From NCBI GenBank assembly GCA_015501595.1, contig JADNRX010001046.1, positions 1-15,573 on the forward strand: a stretch of 15,573 nt of DNA, read 5' to 3'. Below are positions 1 to 9,381 of the stretch, piece after piece. Origin of the DNA: Hymenopellis radicata. Taxonomy: Eukaryota > Basidiomycota > Agaricomycetes > Agaricales > Physalacriaceae. A model generated the notes under the pieces. It was not told the origin of the DNA. It saw only the letters and a program-made list of their open reading frames with translations, and did no database searches. Made by a program: the position numbers and the translations under genes. The number at the start of each line of letters is the position of its first letter. Position 1 is the stretch's first letter.

Positions 1-387
1 CATACAGGATGCAGTGAATGGCCACTGGCCACGCATCGGCCGAGTCAAGTTCGCATTGAATTGTGCTTCGTGCTCTAGCGCTAGTAGAGATCTAAATGAA
101 TGGTCCACTGTTTCGAGGCTTGTAAGAAGAAGTCTTTCAGACTTAATGGTAACCGTGACACCCATCTGGTGTATAGAAGTGAACATAGCCTTCAACACCG
201 ACGTCGTGTTGTACTTTGTAGAGCAGAAGAGTTATCACTGTTTCAATGACTTGGTGGATCTATTTATCATACCCAACTTGACCGCGATGCCGCAGCCGAA
301 GGCTGTAGTGTACAGGTGAGCAGAACCTCCAGACTTCTGGCAGAGGATGTCAGGGCGTCATTATGATATGCTGAAACGCTTGAGGAA
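1..387. other. Gene-poor left edge, nothing recognised
   Basis: This stretch has one open frame on the + strand (14-319) that I do not recognise. It ends just after an AG|GTGAGC sequence near 316-322 that resembles a splice donor, so it could be the end of an exon entering from the left. I could not find a downstream acceptor that keeps a sensible frame, so I do not call a gene. Nothing else was seen here. Confidence 0.3.
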
Positions 388-434
388 ATATTCCGCATGT
401 TTTTGAAAGTCAACCAATGCATTAGGGTGAATGA
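388..434 (+). repeat. Dispersed short repeat, copy 1
   Basis: About 46 bp starting ATATTCCGCATGTTTTTGAA is nearly identical, in the same orientation, to 6702-6747. Only a handful of substitutions and a one-base indel separate the copies. In the reading frame shared with the possible exon, differences include a synonymous CGC/CGT and conservative N/S and R/K changes, so the repeat may be an exon piece of a multicopy gene and not a transposon end. Confidence 0.6.
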
Positions 435-534
435 TTCGGCGGCAAGTAGTACGCCACTGCCCCAGCCCCCTCACGTTCCGCGTATTATCGACACCATCCT
501 CGAGCATTATCGAAAGGTTGGCCAGGTCGCCGAT
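391..534 (+). pseudogene. Possible isolated exon, unknown product
   Basis: An open frame from about 391 encodes a stretch containing MFLKVNQCI followed by a proline-rich segment and PRIIDTILEHYRKVGQVAD. It ends at a canonical GTACGT donor, and a TTCTAG acceptor follows 48 nt later (535-582), the intron size used by the confident genes of this window. Its first part is also present at 6702-6747, where the frame stops quickly. I do not recognise the family. No start codon context or downstream exon could be defined, so it is best read as a remnant of a duplicated gene; it could equally be a chance open frame inside a repeat. Confidence 0.25.
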
Positions 535-582
535 GTACGTTTACTCTTCCTTGGTTGGCGAATACTGATACATTTGTTCTAG

Positions 583-1016
583 ATTGACAGCTCTCTTTCT
601 ATCTACAAGTTCGTGTTGGTAGTTCCCTGTATTCCCTGTCTACGAATCTGTTTTCTTAATACTTCGACTAAGTAATCTAAGTCTGCGAGCTGTAATGCAT
701 TCTGTGGGTTGATTCTGAGTTCATCTTGGCTAAAGTGCCATTGTAGTGATGTCGAGGCCACTCCGCGATGAATTAGAATCACGATAGTGGGGATGGTGAT
801 GTTGTCCTCGGCGCCACTCTTCCGCGTGTGATACTTATAAGCGCGTCTAATAAATGTTTGCCTGGAAGACTCGATTGGTATAGGGTAGGTACATAGGAAG
901 GAAGTATAAAATGACAACGCTCTTGCGCTCTTGTAGATCTGAGATGGCGCGTTCGACGTCGTTAATCATCATCCTGTGCTCAGAATAAACATCGTGTTTA
1001 ATGATACGAACACGAC
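583..1016. other. Possible 3' tail of the WD40 relic
   Basis: On the minus strand an open frame (917-603) contains a segment reading INPQNALQLADLDYLVEVL, which has the composition of real protein. It lies just downstream of the last WD40 remnant and might be its C-terminal tail after further splicing or frameshifts. I could not connect the two in frame. No other feature was seen in this interval. Confidence 0.2.
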
Positions 1017-2060
1017 TTACCATGCGACCATACCTAGAGAAGTGATAGTCTCGATATCCCACACTCTAACAGTGCCGTCCCTGCTTCCGGAGACAATGCG
1101 TTTACCGTCGGGAGAAAATGCGACCGACCACACCACATTTTCATGTCCGACAAATGTCTCCAGTAATTTGCACGTCGCAACATCCCAAACTGTGATAGTA
1201 TGATCGGAAGATCCCGACACCAGGAGTTTCGAATCGGGGAAAAACAGACAGAGTCATGATTATGCCGTAAGTGTTTTCTCTCTCAATTGTCCGCTTTCCT
1301 CCCCTGATTTAGTACCCATATCCGTATTAGACCGCCCAGAGAACCGGCGGCGAGCAGCTCTCCGTTAATAGAACATGCAATACACGAATGCCGGTCGTCC
1401 CTCTCACCGGGAGCGTAAACAAGCACTTCCTGGTCGCTGCGTTCCACACCTGGAATTCCCTAGATCGGGTACTGTAAGCTGCCATAGTGTCACCCTGTGG
1501 TGAGAACGCAATGTGATCGACTCGACTGGTATATACCCTTCCATCAACTTACGGTGTTCTTGCCGACGTTCCAAAAGAGTTCTTCACCCTGCAACGCGAC
1601 AATGTCCTCCTCCTGGTTCGGATCCTGATTTCGCAAGAAACCAACAGAGTTACGGTAAATCACGTCCTTGAATAAATCGCTCCCGCCTCGGAAAGTTGTC
1701 GCTGCTCTCACTCCAGTTGAAGACTTGAACGAATCCGCCTACAAGTCTTGCCACCTCCACGACACATCGTCCACCATTAGACGAGAATGCGATCGCGAAA
1801 ACATCGCCCGTTGTTGCACTTGTGCACTGCCTCGCCAGTATACGCATCCGAGACGCGGAGATGCCCATCCCAGCTACCATGGAAAATGTACTTGCGTCCT
1901 TTGAGAACACTGTACACCACACATCGTAGGCTGTCTGTATAATCGGAACAGTGAACCCACGCAAGAATTGTCTGGCCGTGTCTTCATCTTCTCGTTCCCG
2001 CCGCTCAGCAGCTTGTTGATCAAGGAGAGGCGGTGCAAGATTGATCTGCTGCGTCGAATC
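1017..2060 (-). pseudogene. Decayed WD40-repeat region
   Basis: WD40 repeats are recognisable on the minus strand but in different frames. At 1220-1017 there are two good blades, with HTITVWDVAT, then GHENVVWSVAFSPDGKRIVSG and GTVRVWDIE. The blade before it reads HDSVCFSP, then shifts frame by one at about 1236-1239 before DSKLLVSGSS. Further upstream are pieces of other blades: IAFSPQGDTMAA with FQVWNAATRKC (about 1520-1415), LLAAGSLGGLIRIW (about 1365-1310), VFAIAFSSNG, and HGSWDGHLRVSDAYTGEAV near 1880-1820. WD40 repeats form a beta-propeller that binds partner proteins. Intron-like sites exist, for example GTAAGT near 1553, but splicing alone does not restore one frame. This was probably the propeller of the DUF2235 gene just upstream; a separate NACHT-WD40 gene is the alternative. 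Confidence 0.7.
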
Positions 2061-2468
2061 TCAAGGGAGAGAGCTCCTTATTGAAGGCATCGAGAATCTC
2101 GCTGCGAGGTGCTCACTGGATCCTGGCTCTAAGAGTAGGTCGATGAGAGCGCTGAGTAAGTCCTCCTGCCACTGTGGATCTAGTCTTGATTTCAGCAGTG
2201 CGATCGACTGGAATTGAGTGGGATGTACCTGACTGGATTCTGAGTGCATTTGAATCTTCAGGTTGCTGTCGGAGCCCTTGAAGTGCAAATTCAAGAGCAT
2301 GATGCGTGCACGTTCGTATTCGTTGAATTCAAGATAATGCGATAGTTTTGAGCCGAAGGAGCGCACCAATTGCTGTCTAAGTGTTGTTGGATGCAACGGT
2401 GTATCGGAGGGCATAGGCCATATTGCTGGGTCCAATGCATTTGCTTTTTGGTACCCAACTCTCCGGTG
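2061..2468 (-). pseudogene. Linker between DUF2235 and WD40 relics
   Basis: A minus-strand frame of 124 codons (2435-2061) with protein-like composition fills the gap between the DUF2235 stop and the WD40 remnants. It contains a helical stretch around SRLDPQWQEDLLSALIDLLL. The frame then shifts into one reading ILDAFNKELSPL and, in a third frame, ERREREDEDTARQFLRGF, which runs into the first WD40 remnant. This succession of frames without clear splice sites suggests one continuous ancestral coding region now broken. I do not recognise this segment as a named domain. Confidence 0.45.
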
Positions 2469-4068
2469 TCAAACAGACAGACAATGTAGCTTCTGGCCAT
2501 AGGATATCGTGCGGCCGCGCCCCAGATGAGGTCTATTGATTTTGTAAAGCAGAGAACAATCAACTGAAGGAAACCTTACATGTGAGCAGTGGAAATGATC
2601 AGTATAGGCAAGGCGCTTCATAGGAAACACCTCCAGCAACCACCATGGCCACGTGAGGGACTCAATGATATCAACCATCTTCGGTGAGTGAAGTTCGTTG
2701 CGCATTTCATCCATACGGAGATCAGCCTTTTTTGCTTCAGAAACCATCCATCTTAAAGGTGGCACCTGGCGCGACATGTCCGTATTTTCAGCATTTCCGC
2801 CACCACTGAGATCATGTAAGTGTTTGTGTGTTAAATATGATACATGCTGCACGTACATGTCTGAATGAGTCCCCGCAAACCACACTTCTTTCACGTCAAC
2901 AGTCCATTTGCTTTGTCTAGGGGTTTCGGTAATGGAATGCGGGGGCGGCTGAGTGGGTGGCTCTTGAGCGGGTCCAGGCTCCATGAGTCTTCTGAATAGT
3001 CGCCTTCGTGCGAACCAACCCCCATGCTGAGCGCGCGACACCTGGGCGGGCCGCGCTTCAGGCTTCATGCTTCCCCCATTGGCGTATTCGGGTAAAAATT
3101 TGACGGCGTCGCTCATCGAGTGCTAGCGCATGACGGAAATAGCATACATGCTCCATTCCATCTGTAGTGCCCGGAAGCAGCTTGCGGGCGCGAATGACAC
3201 CGACCGATGATACAGTGTCCCTAAATTCCACCTTGTTGAATATTATGACTCCATACCGTGTAAGAACTGTCATACCAGGCGCCAACAAAGTGGACCTTGA
3301 CATCTTTACGTGAGAACGATCGCTTGAAGTTCTTGCAAAGGACGGAGTCCTTATCGTCCTCCCGAGAATATAGCTCATATGCACTGAATATTGTGAGAGC
3401 AGTCAATGCAGTACGTGAGATACTCACAACGGTATCTGCATCTCATTTCCCTTATGTATGAGGCCGACCTATATTGAAATCGGATCACTGTGGGGTTTGG
3501 GGAAAGACGTCACACAAGTGTTTACCTTCTCAATCATTGCCGAAATCACGCGCACTTGATACGCGCCGCGCGAGAATCCTGCGAGTAGTTCGGAATGAAG
3601 GAGCACATATGAAGTGAAGGTTACTAACCGAAAAGATATATACAATCCCCGGGCTCATAGTTATCCGACAGCCAGCGATAGGCACCACACACTATGCGCT
3701 CAAAGTTCCTACGTGATATTTATTACCGGGAAGAAGTCAAGTAACGAAGTTTCGCACCATGCAATCGCCATATCAATCTTGTGCGAGATGGTTCGCCGCA
3801 GGTAGGAGAGTGATTTCCAGGAGGGTTTGGCATACGTCCCAATCCCGCTGTTGTACCACGTTCGCTGATTGGCCTCTTCCTTTTTGATGAGGCTATAAAA
3901 CTCGACAACGTTTGAGTTCTGCTCGGACGCCTGTTGGCAATGCAAGTACGAGAAGTCCAGCAGTTCGCACCTTCGTGCCGAATTAATTCGATGTCCCGTC
4001 GATGCAAACAACGAGATTCCTCCCGTCTTTCTTACACCCGCAAGACTGCTTGTCTTCGGGCCTTCATC
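2469..4068 (-). pseudogene. DUF2235 alpha/beta-hydrolase, broken
   Basis: This is a DUF2235 protein (Pfam family with the fold of Tle1-like phospholipases; the fungal role is unknown). In order on the minus strand: NLVVCIDGTSN (about 4020-3986), then NVVEFYSLIKK, SGIGTYAKP, IDMAIAWNFERIV, the nucleophile elbow GFSRGAY split by an intron at 3628-3579, HFVGAWDTVSSVG split at 3275-3221, RHALALDERR, VWFAGTHSDIGGGN split at 2856-2806, and the C-terminal PHLGRGRTISYGQ. Introns fitting the family alignment are 3970-3919, 3757-3709, 3628-3579, 3525-3469, 3427-3384, 3275-3221 and 2856-2806 (44-57 nt). A TAA at 3983-3985 stands where the family usually has glutamine, and one extra base near 3103-3110 shifts the frame. 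A further possible intron at 2579-2533 would break the frame if removed. The true 5' end was not found; an intron ending at about 4090 may precede it. All catalytic motifs survive, so the decay is recent or partly a sequencing artefact. Confidence 0.85.
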
Positions 4069-4394
4069 GCGGGTCTTTTTGGTGCCTATGAAACGTTCCA
4101 GTTAGCGCCTCGCGCTATCCTTTCCCAAGAGGGAGACGGCATACCGAGGACTGGATCCTGAAGGCTAGTGAGCCTCGTGCTCTCTCCCGGTCTACCTCGC
4201 TGAGATGCTGTTGCGCGGGAGCCGGATGCTGCGTCGGGAAATTCTGGGGGGCCCACTCCTGTGTCATCTTGTTGGCATATGAGCAGGTGCGTAAATGATG
4301 CAGAATGGTCTTAAACACGTACTCTGCTTATCTGCGCCCTCCGTAGGTTCGACCGCTTCCTCATGCTTGGCATTGCCGGTGTGAGAGTCTACAA

Positions 4395-5020
4395 TTACAG
4401 GCTCATTTGGTGCTGTGGACAGAGTCGTTGAGTAACTACCTTCAAAACCGGTGCAGCATTTGCCACAGTGGCCGGTTGGATGTCGGTCATCTTGGACGTT
4501 GGTAGTCGACCTTGGAGGACGGGAAGCAAGCTGTCGCACCGCGAGTATCGGATACTAGGAGGGAGTCTGAAATACCAATGAACAGGATCAATGTTCCTAT
4601 CCCAATGATGCATCATTGAATCGAACATACCGCAATGATGTTGCTTCGCAAAAACATTAGCTCCGGGAAGACTTACACACCGATTAGTAGGACAAGTCTG
4701 TTTACAGACGGCGCAGAAACGCGTCTCGACATGAGGACTGAGCTTACCCCATCAGCTGGGAGACATCCTCGGGTGGGTACTTGGTTTGCGAGAAGGTGAG
4801 AAGCCTGCAGGCTCGCAATCAATCAACCTAGAAGAACAAAACATGAATCATACCTTTTCAACATAACCAAACACGGCATAGAAGACGTTCAATCTTGCCA
4901 CCGGCACGTCGCAACTGACGAGCAGACATATTTGCTCATCAGGAAAATGCCAACGACGAAAACACGGGTGTAGAGCTTGAGAGCATGTCTTCCTTTCCTT
5001 CCACGCTGGGCTTTCCTTGC
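4395..5020 (-). pseudogene. Possible multi-exon gene remnant, unknown
   Basis: Four pieces on the minus strand can be joined in one frame using introns of 49, 50 and 84 nt: exon to 4854 (including QICLLVSCDVPVARLNVFYA), intron 4853-4805, exon 4804-4748, intron 4747-4698 (GTAAGC donor), exon 4697-4681, intron 4680-4597, then an open stretch to a stop at about 4395. In another phase the same last exons join to give a hydrophobic segment, GLVLLIGTLILFIGIS, that would be a membrane helix. The two readings compete and I cannot choose. No start codon is visible for the first exon and no family is recognised. It could be a decayed membrane-protein gene or a chance assembly. Confidence 0.28.
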
Positions 5021-5977
5021 GGACACAGTATTACGCGCGACATTAGGTGGATCCTTAACGAGAGGTTAATCGAGTGGAGTAGGCATCTGCGTCAACTGCG
5101 AAAGACCTCAATTGACTGCAGCACATATGGAAGATGTTAAGTATCAGAGCTGACCGTTGAGTGAAATGAGAGACTCACTCGAAGAGTGTTGGCCACAGGA
5201 ACCAACGATGCGTGATCGCAAGAATTGTACCCTTCGCCTTGAAAAGTATGATTAGATGCGAGAAGGGGAAATTGTAGGAGAACCCTAACGGGCGCTAATG
5301 GAAGCGCTTACCTAGGTGCAGTATTGAATGGCGGCAACATGCAAGGGGCGGTACTCAGTCAAGCAAGCTTCTGATTGATAAACGTATGAACCTGTGCTGA
5401 CGACGAAATGAGGCTAAAGGCAGAGATCCGCTGGGGGTTCTACGTGCTGCCCATTGTCGGCACTGAGGCCAACAGATTATTGGTTAACGTGTCCGGTCAA
5501 CGTACGTGCGCTAACTGGCGCCATCGCGTGTTGCGCATGTGAGTATATCGAAGGTAATACCGGGCAGTTTACGGGGCCTACGATGATGAGGTCCGTTGGG
5601 AACACGCGATACAAGTGCCGCATCCTGCAGACCGAACGGCATGGTGAAGCTTCGACAAGCGCTAGGTCCAGTGATTCGAAACAATTTTTCCTTTCCTGAT
5701 CTACATCGGGGCTTCGTAGTTTAGTAGCTCTTTCTTTAACTTCCACGTAGACATGAGTCATGACATCGTCCATGACGTGTGATGTGAGATAAAGTGATCT
5801 TCAACAGACTTGTAAAACGAGTCGAGAGGATGCATCTGGCTCGATCACGACAGACCCGAATGCAGCGAGAAATTGGAGACTCACTCAAAGGGTGTAGGCA
5901 TTCAACGCGACGAGGATTAGGTTATAGTTATATGTCTTTCGGCTTGACCCGACAAAAACCACGGTTGACCCGATGAT
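5021..5977. other. Gene-free stretch, no clear feature
   Basis: Only short unrelated open frames occur on both strands (for example 5454-5699 and 5794-5976 on +, 5773-5477 on -); none resembles a known protein or has neighbouring splice sites that extend it convincingly. An imperfect similarity of about 30 nt links 5165-5195 and 5868-5898, too weak to call a repeat. I see no RNA gene or mobile-element ends. Confidence 0.4.
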
Positions 5978-6516
5978 ATGGATTTCGTCCTCTTCGTCAT
6001 CCGACGCGTCCTCTTCTTGGATTACTTCAGGATTTTTCTTCGAGAAGTTTTCTTTCTTGTCAAAAAGGCTTGTACGCGATCGCGGACGTCTTGTTCCAGT
6101 GATTTGCCCAGGCGTGAGAATATGGATATTCCTGAAAGTGGCGGTAGCTCACCTAAAATACAGAACGTCAATTTCGCGCCCCGGATATGCTCAGCGACGA
6201 GGTCGATGCTGCTACAGGACCTGAAAACGGTAAGTTTGTGTCAGATTCTGAACGAAACTAATGACTAACTTAAAACTCGCAGGTGCGAGGCTGTCGAAGC
6301 CGCACTGCTCACGAGCAGATCGTCAACAACCAATCCGCTCTCCACGAGGTGCTCGAGGACGTGCAATCTGGACCCAAGCTGGATTTACGTACTGGAAAGG
6401 AGGTCGTTCAGAACGTCGCCAAGACATCCAGGTTAGCCAATCGAGGCTGCAAATCTAGTCCTGGTCTGAGTGATTTCTCTAGCAAGAAGCACAATGGGAG
6501 ACACCATATTGGGTAG
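5978..6516 (+). CDS. Hypothetical three-exon small protein
   Basis: Two well-formed introns (6230-6282, GTAAGT with CTAAC branch point and CAG; 6432-6482, GTTAGC to CTAG) join three exons in one frame that ends at a TAG at 6514-6516. From the ATG at 5978 the product would be about 145 residues. The N-terminus is strongly hydrophobic with interspersed arginines (VLFVIRRVLFLDYFRIFL), which could be a membrane anchor; a later in-frame ATG at 6122 would remove it. The second exon encodes a likely helix, HEQIVNNQSALHEVLEDVQ, and the tail is basic. No family was recognised. The splice sites and their 51-53 nt spacing support a real transcript; the start is uncertain, because the first 100 bases read as an acid-rich segment on the opposite strand. 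Confidence 0.4.
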
Positions 6517-6701
6517 AGGACAGCTCTTCCTGCTCAAAGTCAATAAATGGCTAAGGACGAATGGAAATGTAACGCACTTTGAAAGCTTCATCGACGGACC
6601 AATCTTTGGCCTGTGCCCAACAGTCCTCAGAGCCTAATGCACCCTTGTTGTCTGCTTGTTGTTGACCTCAAACTCGTCTGCTGGTACGGTTTGTAAATAA
6701 C

Positions 6702-6747
6702 ATATTCCGTATGTTTTTGAAAGTCAGTCAATGCATTAAGGGAATGA
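6702..6747 (+). repeat. Dispersed short repeat, copy 2
   Basis: Second copy of the repeat at 388-434, same orientation, beginning ATATTCCGTATGTTTTTGAA. The frame that is open in copy 1 stops soon after the repeat here (TAG at 6750-6752). Similarity fades on both sides, although a loose match may extend about 20 nt upstream. Confidence 0.6.
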
Positions 6748-6913
6748 GGTAGACTTTGTTGTAAATTCTGCGGCGCTGCACGAGTGTTGTAATGACAAGT
6801 GCTTGCTTGCGACCTGTCACCATATCTATCTTTAGCTGTTGACTGTTTGCCTGACTCGCGCCTCGTACTCGTAATGACTTGCTATGACTTGTAGATAGAC
6901 ATTCGTACTGCCC

Positions 6914-6922
6914 ATTTATAAG
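6914..6922 (+). promoter_or_regulatory. TATA-like box of eIF2 gamma
   Basis: ATTTATAAG lies about 85 bp before the ATG at 7002 and 240 bp before the preferred ATG at 7158. If it sets the transcription start about 30 bp downstream, the message would include the ATG at 7002, which bears on the start choice. Confidence 0.4.
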
Positions 6923-7157
6923 AGACCTGTTTGTACTTTGTCAGTACAATCCAGTTCGTATTTGCAGAGGTCCACCACACATTTTTTCTGTCCACCCGAA
7001 CATGCCATCCTCTGCCAAATCTTACTCACGCGTCGCTTGTCGTATTCTCACAACGAGCACAACTACCGAGGTAGAAGAAAAGAGACAAGCGATCAAGAGA
7101 TCAGTCGAGTCACGTTGCCACGTGCGCTCGTCTTTTGATTCCTTACCACCATCCAGC

Positions 7158-8791
7158 ATGCCTGGCGACGAAACATTGCAAAAACGCGCAGAAGAGTCCG
7201 AATCTGAGGACGAGGAGGACGATGTCGCCGATGCCATCCCACAGCTCGAAATCGATGCTACAAAACTGACACCTCTGTCGCCGGAGGTTATATCAAAACA
7301 GGTCGGTCGACGGCCTCTGAAAACCGAGCAATATTGATCTTAAAAAAGGCGACAATAAATCTGGGGACTATCGGGCACGTCGCCCACGGAAAATCGACGG
7401 TGGTGAAGGCTATTTCGGGTGTGATGACTGTGCGGTTCAAGAACGAGCTCGTGAGGAATATCACAATCAAGCTCGGATATGCCAATGCCAAAGTGCGTCT
7501 ACTTGACTGTCTAGTCGAGAATTTTGCTGACTCTTTCAACAGATCTACAAATGCGAAAATGAAGCGTGTCCCAGACCGGGCTGCTATCGTTCATACCGTT
7601 CCGACAAGGAAGACCACCCGCCCTGCGAGCGTCCCGGCTGTGGCCATCGCATGAAGCTCATCCGACACGTCTCGTTTGTCGACTGCCCCGGCCACGACAT
7701 TCTCATGGCCACCATGTTGAACGGCGCCGCCGTCATGGACGCCGCGCTTCTCCTCGTCGCCGGCAACGAATCCTGCCCGCAGCCCCAGACATCCGAGCAT
7801 CTCGCCGCAGTCGAGATCATGAAGCTCGAGAACATCATCATCCTGCAGAACAAGGTCGATCTCATCAAGGAGGCGCAGGCGCTCGAGCACCAAAAGAGCA
7901 TCACTGCTTTTGTCAAGGGCACCGTGGCCGAGTCGTCCCCCATCGTGCCTATATCTGCGCAACTGAAATACAACATTGACGCGGTGAACGAGTATATCGT
8001 TAAACGCATTCCCATCCCCGTGCGCGACTTTACATCATCACCCCGCCTTATCGTTATTCGATCGTTCGACGTGAACAAGCCCGGTGCGGAGGTGGATGAG
8101 CTCAAGGGTGGTGTCGCGGGTGGATCCATCCTTACTGGTGTCCTCCAAAATCGGAATGGAGGTCGAAATCCGGCCGGGTATTGTCACGAAGGATAACCAA
8201 GGGCGGAACAAGTGTCAGCCCATCTTCAGCCGGATCATGTCCCTTCACGCAGAGAACAACCTTTTGCAGTTTGCTGTGCCCGGCGGTCTCATTGGTGTCG
8301 GCACCCGGATCGATCCCACTCTGTGTCGCGCGGATCGTCTGGTCGGACAGGTCCTGGGCGCAGTTGGCAAGCTGCCCAAGATCTATACAGGTATGTTATT
8401 TCTCGCTGCGAGATAATCCTCAATTTGACGTTTTTTTTGAATAGAACTTGAAATCAGTCTGTTCCTTCTCCGTCGTCTGCTCGGTGTCAAGACGGAAGAC
8501 AAGAAACAGACAAAAGTCACCAAGCTCACGAAGAATGAGCTGCTGCTCATCAACATTGGGTCCACGTCAACCGGTGGACGAGTCCTTAGTGTCAAGGCGG
8601 ATCTCGCCAAGATCCAGCTCACGGCACCCGCTTGCACAGAGGTCGGCGAGAAGGTTGCTCTGTCAAGACGAATCGAAAAGCATTGGCGTTTGGTTGGTGA
8701 GTCTTGAGTCCTTTTCTGCTTTGAGCTTTTGTTGACCATTGCAATAGGGTGGGGTAGTGTACAGCGCGGAACGGTATTGGAAGTCGACTAG
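7158..8791 (+). CDS. GCD11: eIF2 gamma subunit, one frameshift
   Basis: eIF2 gamma is the GTPase subunit of eIF2, which delivers initiator Met-tRNA to the 40S ribosome in the cytosol. Exons are 7158-7301, 7349-7492, 7543-8390, 8445-8696 and 8748-8791, with introns of 47-54 nt. The product has an acidic N-terminus, P-loop GHVAHGKST (residues 57-65), [13 protein letters not shown], a cysteine-rich knuckle (C100, C105, C110, C124, C129), DCPGH (143-147) and NKVD (199-202), then the conserved domains II and III ending near [12 protein letters not shown]. Removing one base near 8146 makes the spliced length 1431 nt, or 476 residues, close to the human protein. As written, the frame shifts after SILTGVL (about residue 297), just before [11 protein letters not shown], and stops at 8196. 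No intron can explain it. I chose ATG 7158 because it gives the usual acidic start; 7002 is an in-frame alternative. An essential gene is unlikely to be null, so a consensus error or a second copy elsewhere is likely. Confidence 0.95.
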
Positions 8792-9381
8792 AGATTGGAT
8801 AGATGTGTATATGTGTTGATGTACAACAGGAATCTCATCACCGTGTAGATCTGTAATCGTCGTGAACCGCGAGGGTAATGACTGGCTTGACGAACACTGA
8901 TAACTTCACTGCCTACATCTGAAAGGAGCGTCTTGCATATACAGTACCTGGACGAGTTACCTTGACATGGGACTGAACGCTGCAACTTTATGATCATATT
9001 AGGTCAAGCTTGAAGACTTGAACGAGATGTAGAAGAACGCCGCGTACCTGAGCGTGTCACTCTCGTCGCGCGGGGGAGGAGAATGCAAATGGGCATGAGA
9101 CGAAATGTGGCGGTTACTAACGCGGTCACGGTGAGAAGCTATCTCCATCATTCCCGTACTCTTTTGCCTCCCACCTTTAAGTAGCGTATCAGCGAAATTT
9201 GACAGCAGCCAATATAGCTGGCTCCACCGAATGTGATAGCTGCTGAACGCTCAATGCATCATAGGTGTAGGAAGCATTCGGAGGAGTATCGGAGTGATAG
9301 GGATGGAGGGAGAGGTAAAGTCTGTTGAAAAGCTGAAATAGTGGTACAATTGCAATGGGATATACACTTTACATACATACG
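8792..9381. other. Convergent 3' intergenic region
   Basis: This 590-bp stretch separates the 3' ends of eIF2 gamma (+) and NC2 alpha (-), so it should hold the two 3' untranslated regions and their polyadenylation signals. I see no open frame of interest, RNA gene or repeat. Confidence 0.6.

Larger units (their letters stand above)
6517..7157. other. Intergenic and eIF2 gamma upstream region
   Basis: No gene is recognised between the small hypothetical gene and eIF2 gamma. It contains repeat copy 2 (6702-6747) and a TATA-like element near 6914-6922. An ATG at 7002 is in frame with eIF2 gamma and could add 52 residues to its N-terminus. Confidence 0.5.

Noticed and set aside
1611..1621. GGTTCGGATCC, resembling a tRNA B box
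   Set aside because: There is no matching A box or cloverleaf at the right distance, and it falls inside the WD40 relic.
2533..2579. Canonical-looking 47-nt intron near the end of DUF2235
   Set aside because: Removing it puts the conserved PHLGRGR end out of frame, whereas the unspliced reading keeps it. It may still be an intron with a nearby indel, so it was not used in the model.
5165..5898. Imperfect repeat of GAGACTCACTC with flanks at about 5165-5195 and 5868-5898
   Set aside because: About 30 nt with several mismatches and no extension on either side; chance cannot be excluded.
7584..8129. A 181-codon minus-strand open frame
   Set aside because: It is the shadow of the conserved eIF2 gamma exon containing DCPGH and NKVD; codon bias of the sense frame explains its lack of stops.
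8137..8155. Programmed ribosomal frameshift in eIF2 gamma
   Set aside because: No recognised slippery heptamer or +1 site, and such regulation is not known for this family; a sequence error is the simpler explanation.
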